Origin: Brachionus plicatilis
Taxonomy: Eukaryota > Rotifera > Eurotatoria > Ploima > Brachionidae
DNA length: 64,000 nucleotides
Reading direction: 5' to 3'
NCBI GenBank assembly: GCA_010279815.1
Contig: QEOQ01000180.1
Coordinates: forward strand, 2,563,297 to 2,627,296
Positions 12,401 through 25,904 of this stretch are shown here, piece after piece (the stretch's first letter is position 1; each line of letters opens with the position of its first letter). The notes beneath the pieces are model-generated. The model did no database searches and was not told where the DNA came from. It saw nothing but the letters and a program-made list of their open reading frames with translations. A program made the translations under genes and the position numbers.

Positions 12401-15400
12401 AATAATTAATGGTATTAGCTGATTTTAAATAAAGTTTAATGGATGGAAATGTTTGGAGAAGAATAGCAAAATTACAACGCTAAAATGTCCGAAAATTTTT
12501 TAAAGAAAAATATGATCAATTTAAAACGTATAAAATAAATTATTTCGAATGATCATTAAAAGAAAACAAATTAGCGTGGTTTACACTCATTCATTGGGAA
12601 ATATGTATTGACTTTATTTTTTATAAAACTGGTTAGTAATATATATTTCCTTATCAATTTAAGTGCCATAATATTTCATCTAAGACAAATATCAAAATTA
12701 ATTAAAAAAAATGCAATTTTTTAATTATTTCAGGGTTGTATATCATAAAATTTCTTAATAATTTTTAATAAATTCTCTACTAAGTACTTTAAAAATGCTA
12801 TAGTTTGAATTTAAATAATTCTTAATTTTTCAATTTTTAATTTTAATTGTTTTAAAAGATTAAATTTACCATAAATGTTGAAATTAATATTCTCATTTAC
12901 TTTAACAACATAATTTAATGGTTTATAAAAATTCAATTTACTCAATGGAAAACATTTTTATCCTGGAGAAAATGTCCAAAATTAATAATCAATAATTCCT
13001 TTTTTCAAAAACGTTCTCAAAGACGGTTTATAATATTTTTTTTCTTAACTCTTCTTCTCGATTAACATAACTTTATAAATTAACTTTTAAATTGTAAAAA
13101 AAATTAATTACTTTTTTAAATTAAATTAGCAATGAAACAAAAAAAAGAACTAATTTCAAAAGAATATCTTCATTAATTTTGTAATTATTTCTAGCGATAA
13201 ATGTTTGGTTAATTATAGTTAATTAAATATTTGACAAATTTAAAAGAATTTTTTTAATATCTTGAAATAAATCATGATTTTATTTTTAAATTTAAAAAAA
13301 AAAATTAAATTTTTTTGTCCTTCGATATCAAAATTCCTAGCCCTGATATTTAATTTATGAAATTCATCTTGAGTTTGAACAGTTATATAAAATGTTAAGT
13401 AATGATTTATGGCTAAAAGAGCCTGTTTAAACATTGATAAACAAAATGTATTGCGAACTTTAGATAAAAAGCTCGGCTTTCAAAATTATTTGAATATTAA
13501 AAAAAATATCTCATACATTCAAAAATTTAAAAATTTTTTCTATTGTTGATCACTGTTTCCCATTGTCTTTATTAATAAATAAATTGATAAATGAGACTGT
13601 TGTTTTATTATTAAATTTATTCTTTTCTTATCTCATCATATAGATTTCTAATCGAAATTCATCAACTCCTACCCAACAAAAAACTTGAACTCACATTGCC
13701 TAATGATTTCGGCATCAAATTAAATTAGTTTAAAAAAAAATCTATTCAAGGTTTAGAAATTGACTAATCAAATGATAATGGCGCCTAAAATCAAATAAGC
13801 ACCTTTTTTAACAACTTAATAGAATTTAATTTCCATTTATATCTAATACGTAAATTTTTATTAGGAAAATTTGATATTAGTGAATGAATTTCTTTGATCT
13901 ATCGTGAATCAATTGAACATTAAATTTTGAGGCAATAAAGAAAAGAAAATAAACACATTAAATCTTGAGAAGCTTTCAAGAATTATTAGGCATATAAGCA
14001 ACGAGAATGTGCATTTGATGTATTAAATGGTAAATATGTAAAACAAAAGGGGAAAAAAATAGATAAATTGAGCAAGAAATTAATCTTATCGACCTCTATC
14101 AAATAATTTTACTTTTATAATCATGGTATATAATCGAATCAATGATTTCAATAAATAGAAAAATTTTTCATTTAAAATCCAGTCTATTTGAGAAATTGCA
14201 TATTAAATTAATGTCATTCAAATTTAGAACTGATATTTAATTTTCAATTTAATTAGATAAAAATAAAAAAATATATAATTAATCAACATTATCATTATTT
14301 TTAAAGAAAAAACGTCTCACTAAATCGATTGATATTACTTTTAATTGATCTTTTAAAAAAATCTAGGTCTTTTATTATTTTTTAATTCTTTAAAGATAAA
14401 TCAAATCGAATAGATGTTATCTTTGATTTTTCAATTAAATTTTATCATATTTTGTTTACTGTTTTTTTTTAAACTTATGATTCTTTTAAAATTTTTTGGT
14501 GACTGGCAAAATTAGATAGATTAGAATATATTTAAATTAGTTCATTTTTAGTGTAAAACTTTTTTTGAAATAACACACAAAAAAATATTCAAAAGTTTTA
14601 AAGAGTTGATTTAAATTTTATTAAGCATTCACATTTAACACTCAAATTTGAATAAATTTATTCATTCTACGTATTTAAAAATCTAAAACATTCATTAAAA
14701 TCCTCTTAATTTCAAAGATCAAAAAAAACATTTTTAAATAAAAAGTATTCTAGATTAATTAGTTTAAATGAGAATTTTCATTAGTGTTCCCTGTAATTTA
14801 TCAAATTGCTTGTTGAAATGCTAATAATAAAAAAAATAATTCAAATAAAAAGTCTATAAAACTAACAGCTAAATAAGTTTGATTTATATTTTAATTAAAT
14901 TTCGCAAAGTCTAATAAAATAAGTGTTTTGATTTAGTTATAAACAGTTCTTTCTAAAAAAGACAAACAAGATAAGTTTGCAATAATCTATTAAAAAAAAA
15001 ATTTTTGCTTTTAAATTTTTTAAATCTGTCCTTGCTTAATCTTTTTAAAAAATTAGACTAATACTTCTAATTAAATTTTTTCTAAAAATAAATAACTAAA
15101 TTTTTTGATTGAATTCATGTTTGAAGTTTATATATTGTGTGTCTGTTAGTCAGATTCATAACTATATTTTAAAAAATTTTAACCGATTATAGTTCTCTGA
15201 ATGAATTATCTTATAAAAGCTTATCGTCTAGATGACATGCTAAAAATAATTTCTGAAGAATTGAATATCATTTTATAATTATAATGCGAAAATGTTAACA
15301 GTTATTAAGAGCTCATCATTCAACTGCAACAGTACGCATAAATGAATATAAATTATTTTTTTAGATAATTAAATTCAAAGTCAGTATTTTTTTAAATCAC

Positions 15401-16765
15401 ATTATTAGCTAATCTTTATTGATGCATTAGCCACACATCTTTTCTTAAATTCTAAAATACTTAATTTATTAAATTAATCACACTTATTTCTCTTTAAAAT
15501 AAATAAGAAATTTTAAAGGTTGATGTTAGATGTATGAATTTTAATAAAAATATTAGATTTTAAATTAATGAATCTTCTAAAAAAATAATTAAAACTTTAA
15601 AATTTTCATAAATATCTAATTTTATTCAAAATGATTCATCATGTACAGATTACTTAATCTGTATATGATGAGATAGAAAGAATAAAAAACAAATTCAATA
15701 ATGTCCTTAGACTCAGCCGATAAATTATATTTAGCCAAAACTATTTTGAGACAATTTTTTTTATAGAAGTAGTGCTAGGCTCTTAGCTAAATTTTTAATA
15801 GAATATTCTAATATTTATATAAATATCCTGAGCATAAGTCCGAAATAATTTAATAATTAAAAATAAGTCTGTTAGATTTTCAATCTGCTCAGAATTTTAT
15901 CTAATTTGTTGATCAAAATTAAGATTTTAATAGAGATTTTATTATTTTAAATATAATCATTAAATATAATCAATTAACGATTGTATCATCATCACTGCTA
16001 TTCTTATTTAAATAAGCTATTTAGGTCCAGAAAAGTTTTAGATTCTTTAAAAAAAATTCGTCTGTGAATTAAGATAAAAATTTAACAAAATTTGAAATTG
16101 ATTCAAAATATTCTTCAAATTTTCGTAATTATATATATTTTTTGTTAGATGTGCAAAAAAATAAAGATTATTGCCATTTCGACTACCTTAGTGATACTCT
16201 AATTATTTATTAAAAAAAAATAAAAATGTCTACAATGATTTTAAAAGTCTAAATTTTTAATTATTTTTACTTTTGTATTTTTAACGTAAAAAAGAATAAT
16301 TTTACGTAAAATCATGTATTAGGTCAAAGCATCACTATAAACAAAAAATTAAACATTAAATTGTTAAACAATAAAAAAATTTGAAAAAGCTTTAGACATT
16401 GATTAAATGATAAATATTTATAAACAAAAATACTCTTAAAGTTTTATCTCTGAAACAAAATTCGTACTTCAAAAATAGATTCAATTGTTTAGGTGTTGGG
16501 CGAAAACACATTATATTTTAAAAATCTATCATCGTTAATCAAAAAAAAACTTAGAACGCGTATAAACAAAATTGTAAACAAGCAATTTTATTTGCATTTC
16601 TTAGAAACTAGTTTGATGTTTAATAGAACCAAATGTTTTAAAAGTTAAAATAAAGATTCTCATTCAAAGGAAATATTTAATTTATCGTCAAAATGATTTA
16701 ATAAAAAATAAATAAAAAGAGAAAAATGATTACTAACACAACTAAAAGAATCTATTTAATCTTAC
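9434..16765. other. Long AT-rich region, probably intronic
   Basis: No gene, RNA or transposon motif was found in 7.3 kb. There is a small perfect-looking hairpin near 15637-15672 (stem about 16 bp around an ACTT loop). If the candidate first exon at 16766-17023 joins the giant exon, all of this is one intron. Confidence 0.5.
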
Positions 16766-17023
16766 CATTGAGTAATAGTTGTTAATTCGATTCGTTGAAT
16801 GCATTTTTTTACGAAATCTTCGATTATTGATTGGTATCAATTTGAAATTTTGATTATTTAAGTAATTTTTTTGGGTGTATTTATTATTTCTTTTGATCGA
16901 ACCAAGTGATAATGCAAATAAACTTGATGATAGCAGCTTTAGATCAATTTGTCTGATTTTAAGATCTCTGCCATAGTTCGAACCTTTTTTTTTAACTTTG
17001 CCAAAATGGTCCGTTTTTTTCAT
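16766..17023 (-). CDS. Candidate first coding exon (unrecognised, basic)
   Basis: Open from an ATG at 17023 for 86 codons to an ATG|GTAAGA donor, phase 0. The product begins MKKTDHFGKVKKKG and is rich in Lys, Arg and Asn. The strong donor and its phase, which matches the phase-0 acceptor of the giant exon at 9433, suggest it may be exon 1 of that gene. No family resemblance is visible, and the composition (Lys, Asn, Ile, Leu) also fits chance AT-rich DNA. The join is an inference. Confidence 0.35.
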
Positions 17024-17618
17024 GATTTGTATCTAAAGTTGAAAAACAAAAAACCAATTCTCTGTATCCTCGGATTTGAACGCAAAAAACTGAGACTTAC
17101 TGATTCTTGGTTAACTTGAATAATCAATTCATTCTGCTAAGTACCAATAAAACTAACAATTAATTTTAAATTTTTCATCAGTTTTACTGAATTGATTCTT
17201 GAATAAATAAAGGCAAAGATAAAAAGTATACTTCTAATAAGCTTTTTGTTATATTAACATTCAGCACGAGCTATTGTATACATAAAACTTCTAGTTGGTT
17301 TTATTTGTTTGTATTTCGGAACCCTCAATTAATTTTCTGCGTCTGCATAATCCAATATGGGGTAAAATTTTGGAAATTTTGGTAAAATAAACCAATGAAC
17401 TAATTTAATAGATGAATTTTAGTTTTTGAAAACAGTTTACCAAGAATATTTTATATCTTAATTAATTGCATTTGGCTAAAAAGCAGTAATGAACATTGAA
17501 AAATTATATTACATCATTTTATTTTTAGCTAGATAATTTTTATTCAGTAAATATTTTACTAAAAAAATAAATAGTTAATTTTTTTTGCTTTTAGCTTTAA
17601 TTTGAACTTATCGAATTT

Positions 17619-17684
17619 CAGTCAGAAATAAACTTTTTGATGCAATTTTCCTCCGGGTATTTCATAATCGCATCCAAAGTTTGC
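17619..17684 (-). CDS. Candidate terminal exon of an unknown gene
   Basis: After a TTTTAAG acceptor the minus strand reads QTLDAIMKYPEENCIKKF, then ISD and a TGA stop. The composition (Asp, Glu, Pro, Cys, GC-containing codons) looks coding and unlike the flanks. It could be the 3' exon of a gene whose upstream part is the open frame at about 17977-18279. I do not recognise the protein. Confidence 0.3.
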
Positions 17685-17976
17685 TTAAAATAAAAAGTAA
17701 TTTTAAGCCAATTTTTCCATATCAAATTCGTACAAACAATATATTTATTTATTATTTTCATTTTAAATTAGTATCACATTGCTAATTTTTCAGTTTTTTT
17801 ATTTAAATCATTTTTATTTAAAAATTGAGATTCTAAACTTAAATTTATTAAAAAAAATTAAACTACGCTGTTCTGACTCAAATTATTGATTGAATACAAA
17901 TAAATTAATTTTTACTTGATTTTTCTTTTTCTTTTTTAAGAAATTAATGGTTTTAGAAATTAAATATTTTCAAAAG

Positions 17977-18279
17977 TTAACTGTTTTTTATATAAATTGG
18001 TTTAATAATTAATGATTCCAACGTAAAAACTTTAAATTGACCACAATAATGTGTGCAACTCAAACTAACGTAGCATTCCTGATGAGAAGGTAATTTCAAA
18101 AAGCTTCGATTAGATTTTGCATTATGATTTTTTTTGAAGGCCTTAATGCCTCTGTTAGTAGCGAAATTTAGGTTTAATGAAAACATAGGAGCAGATATGA
18201 AAAGAAATGACTGCGGTGCCATGAACAATAGAAAGAAATTTATTTTGTCTTGAATATAAAATATAGGATTGAGCGGCGC
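17977..18279 (-). CDS. Open frame of doubtful coding status
   Basis: An open minus-strand frame of roughly 100 codons follows an ATCGCTAG acceptor-like site and runs to a TAA. It contains an ATG at 18228, a moderately hydrophobic start (MFMAPQSFLFISAPMFSL) and a Cys/His-containing stretch (SHQECYVSLSCTHYCG). It may be a coding exon upstream of the candidate terminal exon at 17619-17684. Nothing in it matches a family I know. Confidence 0.2.
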   Translation of the reverse strand, partial: APLNPIFYIQDKINFFLLFMAPQSFLFISAPMFSLNLNFATNRGIKAFKKNHNAKSNRSFLKLPSHQECYVSLSCTHYCGQFKVFTLESLIIKPIYIKNS

Positions 18280-18928
18280 TATATTTTCAGCTAGCGATAC
18301 AAAAACTTACCAGGAATTATCTTGTGGGAGAACTGTGAATTAAATCTTACCACTCGTCATATTCAATATCTTAAAATGTTACCTAAAAATCTACAAGTAA
18401 AATGCGATAGATTAAAATCGAAGCTATGATAGTGATGCCAAATTGAGGTTCTGCAAAAGAAGCTATTCTGATATTCAAAGAAATAATTTTAACTGACCAC
18501 TTTACCAAAAAAAATTATCATCTAGTTAGTTAGAGCTTTATAAATGTTATATTCAAAGGTGCCCTTATATAAAAAGAGTTTAAATTGAAATAGAGTCAAA
18601 AAGAAATAACTTTTTAATTTCTAAAAAATGTAAAAATTTAAACTTAACAAAAATTAAAAAAACAATTCAATTTAATTTATCACATTTTTTTATGAAAATA
18701 TTCCAAAAGAAAGGACTCGGATTGCCATATGAGAATATTTCTTGAATTTTGTTATTTGTCGAGGAATTTAACAAAATGACAAATTTTAAAAATTAACACT
18801 GACATATATTAGCAATTTTTAAAATATTAAAACTATGTTGAATTTAAAAAAAAAAACACAATTTAGCTTTAGAAAAATACAATTATTTGAAATAAAATTT
18901 AAATTTATATCAAAAATATTGCGGCATC

Positions 18929-19269
18929 GTGAAATTTCATACAAACCTTCCAATACAAAAATTAAAAAATCTTATAACTTTTGTTCTAAAAGTCAAAAAC
19001 TTGTTCTGTAAATGAAACAAAGTGAAACAACTGTTGTTTCACCTTCTGCAGAAGTCTGCAAAATCTGTGCAAATAAATTCCGCTTTATTTTTAATACTTT
19101 TAAATAGGGTGCAATTTTGCAGAATTTGCACAGATTTTGCAGACTTCTGCAGAAGGTGAAACAACAGTTGTTTCACTTTGTTTCATTTACAGAACAAGTT
19201 TTTGACTTTTAGAACAAAAGTTATAAGATTTTTTAATTTTTGTATTGGAAGTTTTGTATGAAATTTCAC
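18929..19269. repeat. Long near-perfect hairpin (146-bp arms)
   Basis: The left arm 18929-19074 is the reverse complement of the right arm 19124-19269 with about one mismatch, separated by a 49-bp loop. Both arms contain the block GTGAAACAACTGTTGTTTCA, itself palindromic, and CTTCTGCAGAAG. Such fidelity means recent inverted duplication or gene conversion. The right arm ends one base before the ATG of the small ORF at 19271. The left arm is followed, on the other strand, by a similar ATG that hits a stop within six codons. Confidence 0.9.
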
Positions 19270-19270
19270 A

Positions 19271-19441
19271 ATGTCAAATATTGCACCGGTAGAAGCCACC
19301 GAAGAAGCTAAATTAGCTGCCAAAAAAGCAAGAACCTTAGTTCCATACTCTGAACAATTTGTAGATAATAAAAGAAGGATGAAAAGGGTGTTAATTACAT
19401 CCTTAAAGAAGATAATGAAATCATTTTTTTTTAAAAGTTGA
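19271..19441 (+). CDS. Small ORF (56 aa) flush with the hairpin
   Basis: It runs from ATG to TGA, beginning MSNIAPVEATEEAKLAAKKA and continuing RTLVPYSEQF. The first 40 residues have balanced, coding-like composition with GC-containing codons; the tail drifts into Lys/Phe-rich sequence, as if truncated or frameshifted. It may be the N-terminal part of a transposon-encoded protein. The sequence just after it shares features (an AATTTTCTT block, a TAAAG block and GATCACAAA) with the sequence after the zinc-finger relic at 38166-38432, hinting at a common element family. Function is unknown. Confidence 0.4.
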   Translation: MSNIAPVEATEEAKLAAKKARTLVPYSEQFVDNKRRMKRVLITSLKKIMKSFFFKS

Positions 19442-20676
19442 GATTGTAAATTTTCTTCGTATGACTTTTAAACTTAAATAAAGCTAAAATTAAAATATTT
19501 TTGATCACAAAAAATTTATTTATTAAAATTCGAATTTTTTTTGATAATAAAAAATGTGATCAATCTTATATAATCATATTCTGGACATAATACCTATGAT
19601 CACATTTTTTTGTAAATACTTGATAAAACAGTCAATATGACCCCTCTTTAATTATTGTATAATTTAGTCAAGTTGGTTGCCTGTTTTTTAAGTTCTCCAA
19701 TGCATTAAAAATGCATTACCAGAAGGTTAATCAAAATTTATTTTTTGATTTTCAACTTAATGAAAAAAGATATATTTTTAAAATTGCTTATTAATTAACA
19801 GTTAAAATTAGTCATCTGTCTAGGTTTGGCAGCTTAGATAAATGAGTTTAAATCTGACTTTAGATTAATATTTAGTTCAATTGTTGGTAAATTAAAAAAA
19901 AAATTAGCTTCAAACTAAATTTTCGAATGATTTTGATCAAAATAATTTTCAAAATTTTTAAAAGCCACAAATTTTTTTATTTAGGAAGAAATAAAATTAT
20001 TAGTCTAAATTTCTTTTTCAGTGAAAAAATTGAAACATGAATTTTTCATCAATGCATGTAATCGTCATATTCTTTTAAAGTGAATTAATGAATAGAAACA
20101 CGAAAAAATGTTTATGCAAAAGAAATTTTAGAATATTAGACACAAGCATCTTCAAAATATTAAAATATTTATGACTAGTAATTTTTTATATTTTTTAATT
20201 TTTGAAAAAAATTTTCAAATAAATAAATCATCAAAAAAAATTAGATAAATCAAAATAGAAAAAGCAAAAATTCTCAATTATACCAAAATAAGATCTTTTT
20301 AAATGTTAAAGCTGAGTGCTTTTTATTAATATTTATTTTTCTAATTAACTCGTTTTACCTCAAAATCTTTTTGGGCATTACTTATATTTGTAAATCATTA
20401 AGTTGTTTATTAATGAATTGAGATTGGAAAAAATCATATTAAATTAATTGATAACACACCAGGTACGATAGTTCTACTTTTTTTTTATTAAATTAAAAAA
20501 TATTTATATTCATTCTAGTATTCTTTATTAAAATGCGACTATAAATAAAATGAATAATAGGAAAAAGTATTCAATATTTTTCTAGTAATTGAAAAAATTA
20601 ACTCTTTTTTGGCATTTATCGATAGTTGATCAAGCTATAAAAAACGAGTTTAGTTTGATTTTCAACCAAATCAGAA
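19442..20676. other. AT-rich intergenic region
   Basis: No gene or clear repeat was seen. It contains several TGATCACA-type words near 19500-19600 following the small ORF, and otherwise A/T runs up to the 3' end of the dehydrogenase gene. Confidence 0.5.
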
Positions 20677-22382
<1,706 letters not shown>

Positions 22383-23489
22383 TTTGAAATAAATTTTTTT
22401 TGACTTGATTATCTATAAATTATATTTTTGACGTATTTATAGATGTCGAAAAAAAAATGCAAAACTTTATATATATTTTTATGTTTTTTATATATTTATT
22501 TGCTTTTTCATAAATAAATATGTACTTTGATTTAACTAAAAATTCAGCGTTAAATATATTTTTTCTTATTTTAACTTGATATCTAGGATTTTAAATTGAC
22601 TTGATTTTCTTTATCAATTCTCTTTATAAAATTCTATTTTATTATTTAAAATTAAGTAAAAATCACGCGATGTTATAATTTTGCATAAATTTTAATTTTT
22701 AACATTAGAGCTTTTTTAAATCTGAAAATATTCATTTAATATTAGGGTTGCTAAAAAAAGTTAATTAAACATTACCATACTCACTTTTTCGATATTATAA
22801 CCTAAAAAACAGAAACACAGCTTTGGATCATGCAACAAACACTATTTCGTTCATGTAAAAACATTCTGAATTTACTCTTTCAAAGATTTTTTAAAACTTG
22901 AGGTCACATTAAAATCAAGTTTTTTAAGTTTATTTTTTGCTAATTTTTTTGCTAATTTTGGATGATATTATTTGGGTCCTACTAAAACACTGATCCCTAC
23001 TTATTTTAAATTGCAAAAATATTTTTAAAAGTTTTAAATATCATATAGTTTTGAATTTTCTGTACTTTTTGAAAATTAAATAAGCTTCTTTCCAAGATTT
23101 TTTTTTTTTTGAAAATTAAATTTTTTACATTTTGAAAAATCTGGACCCTCTACTGACCCCAATTTTTGGAACATCTTAATTTTATATTTAACTTTTATTG
23201 AAAAGTAATAAATATTCAAAAATTATTAAAGAAAATATTACATCCGGTTTCTCTAAAACTTTAGGGTTAAATAGGCCTATAAAACCTTCGGACTTAGCGT
23301 ATAATTTTTATGAAAAATAAAATCCCGTGATTTTAGTAAATAATAAATATAATTTTATAAACCGAATTGATAATAAAGAAAATCAAGCCCTTTAAAATCC
23401 TAGATATCAAGCTTAAATAAGAAAAAAATATGATTAGCACACATTTTTTAGTTAAATCAAAGTGCATTTTTATCATGAGAAAGAATATA

Positions 23490-23944
23490 CAGTACTGCTA
23501 CGAAATTTGTCTTATAGGTTAATTCACGTACATTTACGCCATAAAAGGAAGATTTACGTATAACTATTAAATTTACCGTAAAAATAAAAATTGACAAACT
23601 TTTTTCATTTTTAAACCTATATAAATTTGTTGTTGGATTCATTTTGGATTAAACATTCGGATTTTTATCACAAAATATAACAGAATATTAAGTGAAATTT
23701 AAAATTACTTTTTTTTACTTATTTTTGCTACAATTTATCATTAAAAATACGAAATTTACGTTAGTTACCCTTTTCTTATGCTTCTTTATAAATTTTAAAA
23801 TCATTAATTTGTCATTTTATTTTTACCTAAAATTAACAAATTATCCTATATTTAGGGAATTTCCCTTTTTAGTTTTACGGTAAAATTCATAATTTTACGT
23901 AAATCAACGTAAATTAATCAAAAAGAATTATCGTGACAGTACTG
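23490..23944. mobile_element. MITE, CAGTACTG family, copy 1
   Basis: A non-coding element of about 455 bp with terminal inverted repeats starting CAGTACTGCTACGA on the left and CAGTACTGTCACGA read inward from the right. The interior is rich in TTTACGTAAA-like words. The open frames on both strands within it are composition artefacts. It lies 10 bp from a second member of the family. Confidence 0.75.
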
Positions 23945-23954
23945 TGAATATATG

Positions 23955-24286
23955 CAGTACTGCTACGAAAAACTGTTTTTACGTAATTTTACGTAAAATT
24001 ACCGGAAATTACGTAAATTTTTGTAAAAAGTAAAAATTCCAAAAAAAAATATCTTTTTTGAGAATTTTGACATTGTTTGACTTTTTTTAAATTTTTTGGC
24101 CTGAATTCGAAAAAAAAGAAATTACTTTTTTTCACGTAATTTTAACAATATTTTTGGGTTCATTGTTTTTTGAAAAATGTTTTAAACCCCTTTCATCATA
24201 AAAATAGGGGTACCAACCATAAAAATACGTAATTTTACGTAATTTCACGTAAAATTACGTAAAAACAGTTTTTCGTAGCGCTACTG
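23955..24286. mobile_element. MITE, CAGTACTG family, copy 2
   Basis: Element of 332 bp with inverted ends of about 45 bp: CAGTACTGCTACGAAAAACT on the left and the inverse of CAGTAGCGCTACGAAAAACT on the right, each followed by TTTTTACGTAATTTTACGT. No coding capacity. It is a close relative of the copy at 56469. Confidence 0.85.
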
Positions 24287-24384
24287 TATATAAAGTTTTG
24301 CAATTTTTTCGACATCTATAATTACGTCAAAAAAATTTTGTCTTAATACCGAAGTATATTTTATTTATTTACTTAATATATAGT

Positions 24385-24480
24385 TGAGGAGAACCCTGGG
24401 GTACTCCGCATAGCAGTAGCCTTCGTTCAGACCCTCCAGTTTGATAATTTAAGCGTTTTATAACAATTCAAAAAATCGAA
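24385..24480 (-). pseudogene. LINE reverse-transcriptase fragment
   Basis: The minus strand reads RRLLLCGVPQGSPQLY, containing the GVPQGS motif of non-LTR retrotransposon reverse transcriptases, and soon runs into stops. Only a short relic remains, directly beside the foldback element. Confidence 0.55.
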
Positions 24481-24879
24481 GTATCGATTGAATGAATTGT
24501 AAATGTATTGATTTTTTTATATTAAATTAATTGACAATTCGCGATTACTTATTTGAAAATTTTTGTATTCAACTTTCTCAGATTACGATTTCTTTCAGAT
24601 CTGTTACTATGATCTACGATTCTCAAATTCAATAACTTATCAAGTTATTTATCTTGAGGATCTTTAAACTGAGTTTTATTAACTTAACCTTATCCGAGGG
24701 TTAACAGATCATTCAATTTCAAGTCACGCTGTTCTTCTATTCTTTAATTTTCTTTTTTTTTAAATTACTGAGTTGTTTGACGTCTTCTGTAAATTTTATC
24801 GTGCCACTTAATCGATTTCTTGAAAATGATAAAGTGATCGCAAAAGATATACAATAACTATTAGGAAATAATTCATTAA

Positions 24880-25460
24880 GGTCAAGCATGTTCAAGTGAG
24901 TGGCTTATGGAATTTAATAAGTAAAAATGTGTTCTTGTTCACTATGTTGCTAACAATCAAAAAGGCAATTCCTACTTGGGTGACTCGGGAAGCATACTAA
25001 TGGAGTCAACTCAAGATTGACCTGAGGAGTAATTTTCAGTAACGATTCGAAAAATTCTGCATTTATTGGGGCAGTGATTAAGAAAGCTAATCATATCTTA
25101 GGTCTAATTAAACAGATTAAGTTTTATTCTTTTTCAAGTTAAGTCAAAACTTTGACTTAAAACTTTGTATCTTCAAGTTAAGTCAAGATTTTTATTATAG
25201 ATATTATTTTGATTTTTTCATTACTTTTTGTTAGAATTTATTTCGATTTAAATTATGCTCATTACCGAAAAAAAAATTTTTATTTTTTTTCTTTTAAATT
25301 CTGGTCTTAAATGAAAAAGTCACAGTTATGTTTCCGAAAAACAACAGTTTGGCAGAAATGACTTTACGATTGAACTTCTTTATCGAGTCGTGAATGAGTG
25401 GAAAAAGTTGCCAAGAGAAGTGATTGAACAACCAACTTTAACGGATAATTCTATAACCTT
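24880..25460 (+). pseudogene. CR1-like LINE reverse-transcriptase C-terminal relic
   Basis: Plus-strand pieces in shifting frames follow the order typical of the C-terminal part of non-LTR reverse transcriptases: a W.MEFN..KC.VL-like block near 24900, then VIFSNDSKNSAFIGAVIKKA followed by NHILGLIKQI near 25040-25125, and finally RVVNEWKKLPREVIEQPTL near 25387-25443. Frameshifts and stops between them show the copy is dead. The TA-flanked MITE at 25468 sits just past its last recognisable codon. Confidence 0.75.
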
Positions 25461-25467
25461 ATTACTA

Positions 25468-25623
25468 CCGTATTCCCTTGATTATGCTGCACCATAAGCT
25501 AAGCTATCAGCTTTTGGACCATGCACCAAAGAACATCTCACCCATGCTAAAAAATTTGTAATTTTTTATTTTAATTTGCACGTTTTAGCTTGTAGTGCAG
25601 CATAATCGAACGAGGGAATACGG
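25468..25623. mobile_element. TA-flanked MITE, CCGTATTCCC family, copy A
   Basis: A 156-bp element flanked by TA on both sides, with ends CCGTATTCCCTTGATTATGC and, inverted, CCGTATTCCCTCGTTCGATT. TA target duplications are typical of Tc1/mariner-type transposition. The interior shares TTTGGACCATGCACCA and the CCCATGCT word with the copy at 51698. It has no coding capacity. Confidence 0.85.
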
Positions 25624-25904
25624 TATTAGTATTATTATTATTAATTTTCTGATACAAAATTGACAGCAAATGATTAAAAAAAATTAAAAGTGATATATTT
25701 AAATGATTATAGCATAATAGTACTTTAAATTAAACAAAAAATTGGATTGGCGTAATAATGTTTGTTCGTGTTCTTTTTGTAAGAAGAAATATGCAAACAT
25801 GTAATTGTTTTATCTTGTCAATTTCAAAGTTGAGAATGGCATCCAAATGCTAAATACGTACCTCAAGGTTATAAAAGGAAAAAAGGTTGATCATCCAAAA
25901 ACAA

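Larger units (their letters stand above)
22420..24335. repeat. Old foldback element, right arm split by two MITEs
   Basis: The left arm (about 22420-22680) pairs in reverse complement with two right-hand blocks, about 23325-23488 and 24288-24335. Shared words include TTGATATCTAGGATTTTAAA with its inverse at about 23394, and AAAGTTTTGCA with TTTCGACATCTATAA. Arms are roughly 80% alike. The right arm is interrupted exactly by the two CAGTACTG-type elements at 23490-23944 and 23955-24286, so those inserted later. The left arm begins about 40 bp upstream of the dehydrogenase ATG and may contribute to its promoter. Confidence 0.75.

Noticed and set aside
13240..13434. Minus-strand frame of 64 codons
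   Set aside because: Low-complexity Lys/Phe/Ile sequence without start context, homology or splice sites.
23457..23883. Two open frames, one on each strand
   Set aside because: They fall inside or across the ends of a non-coding MITE and reflect its AT-rich sequence.
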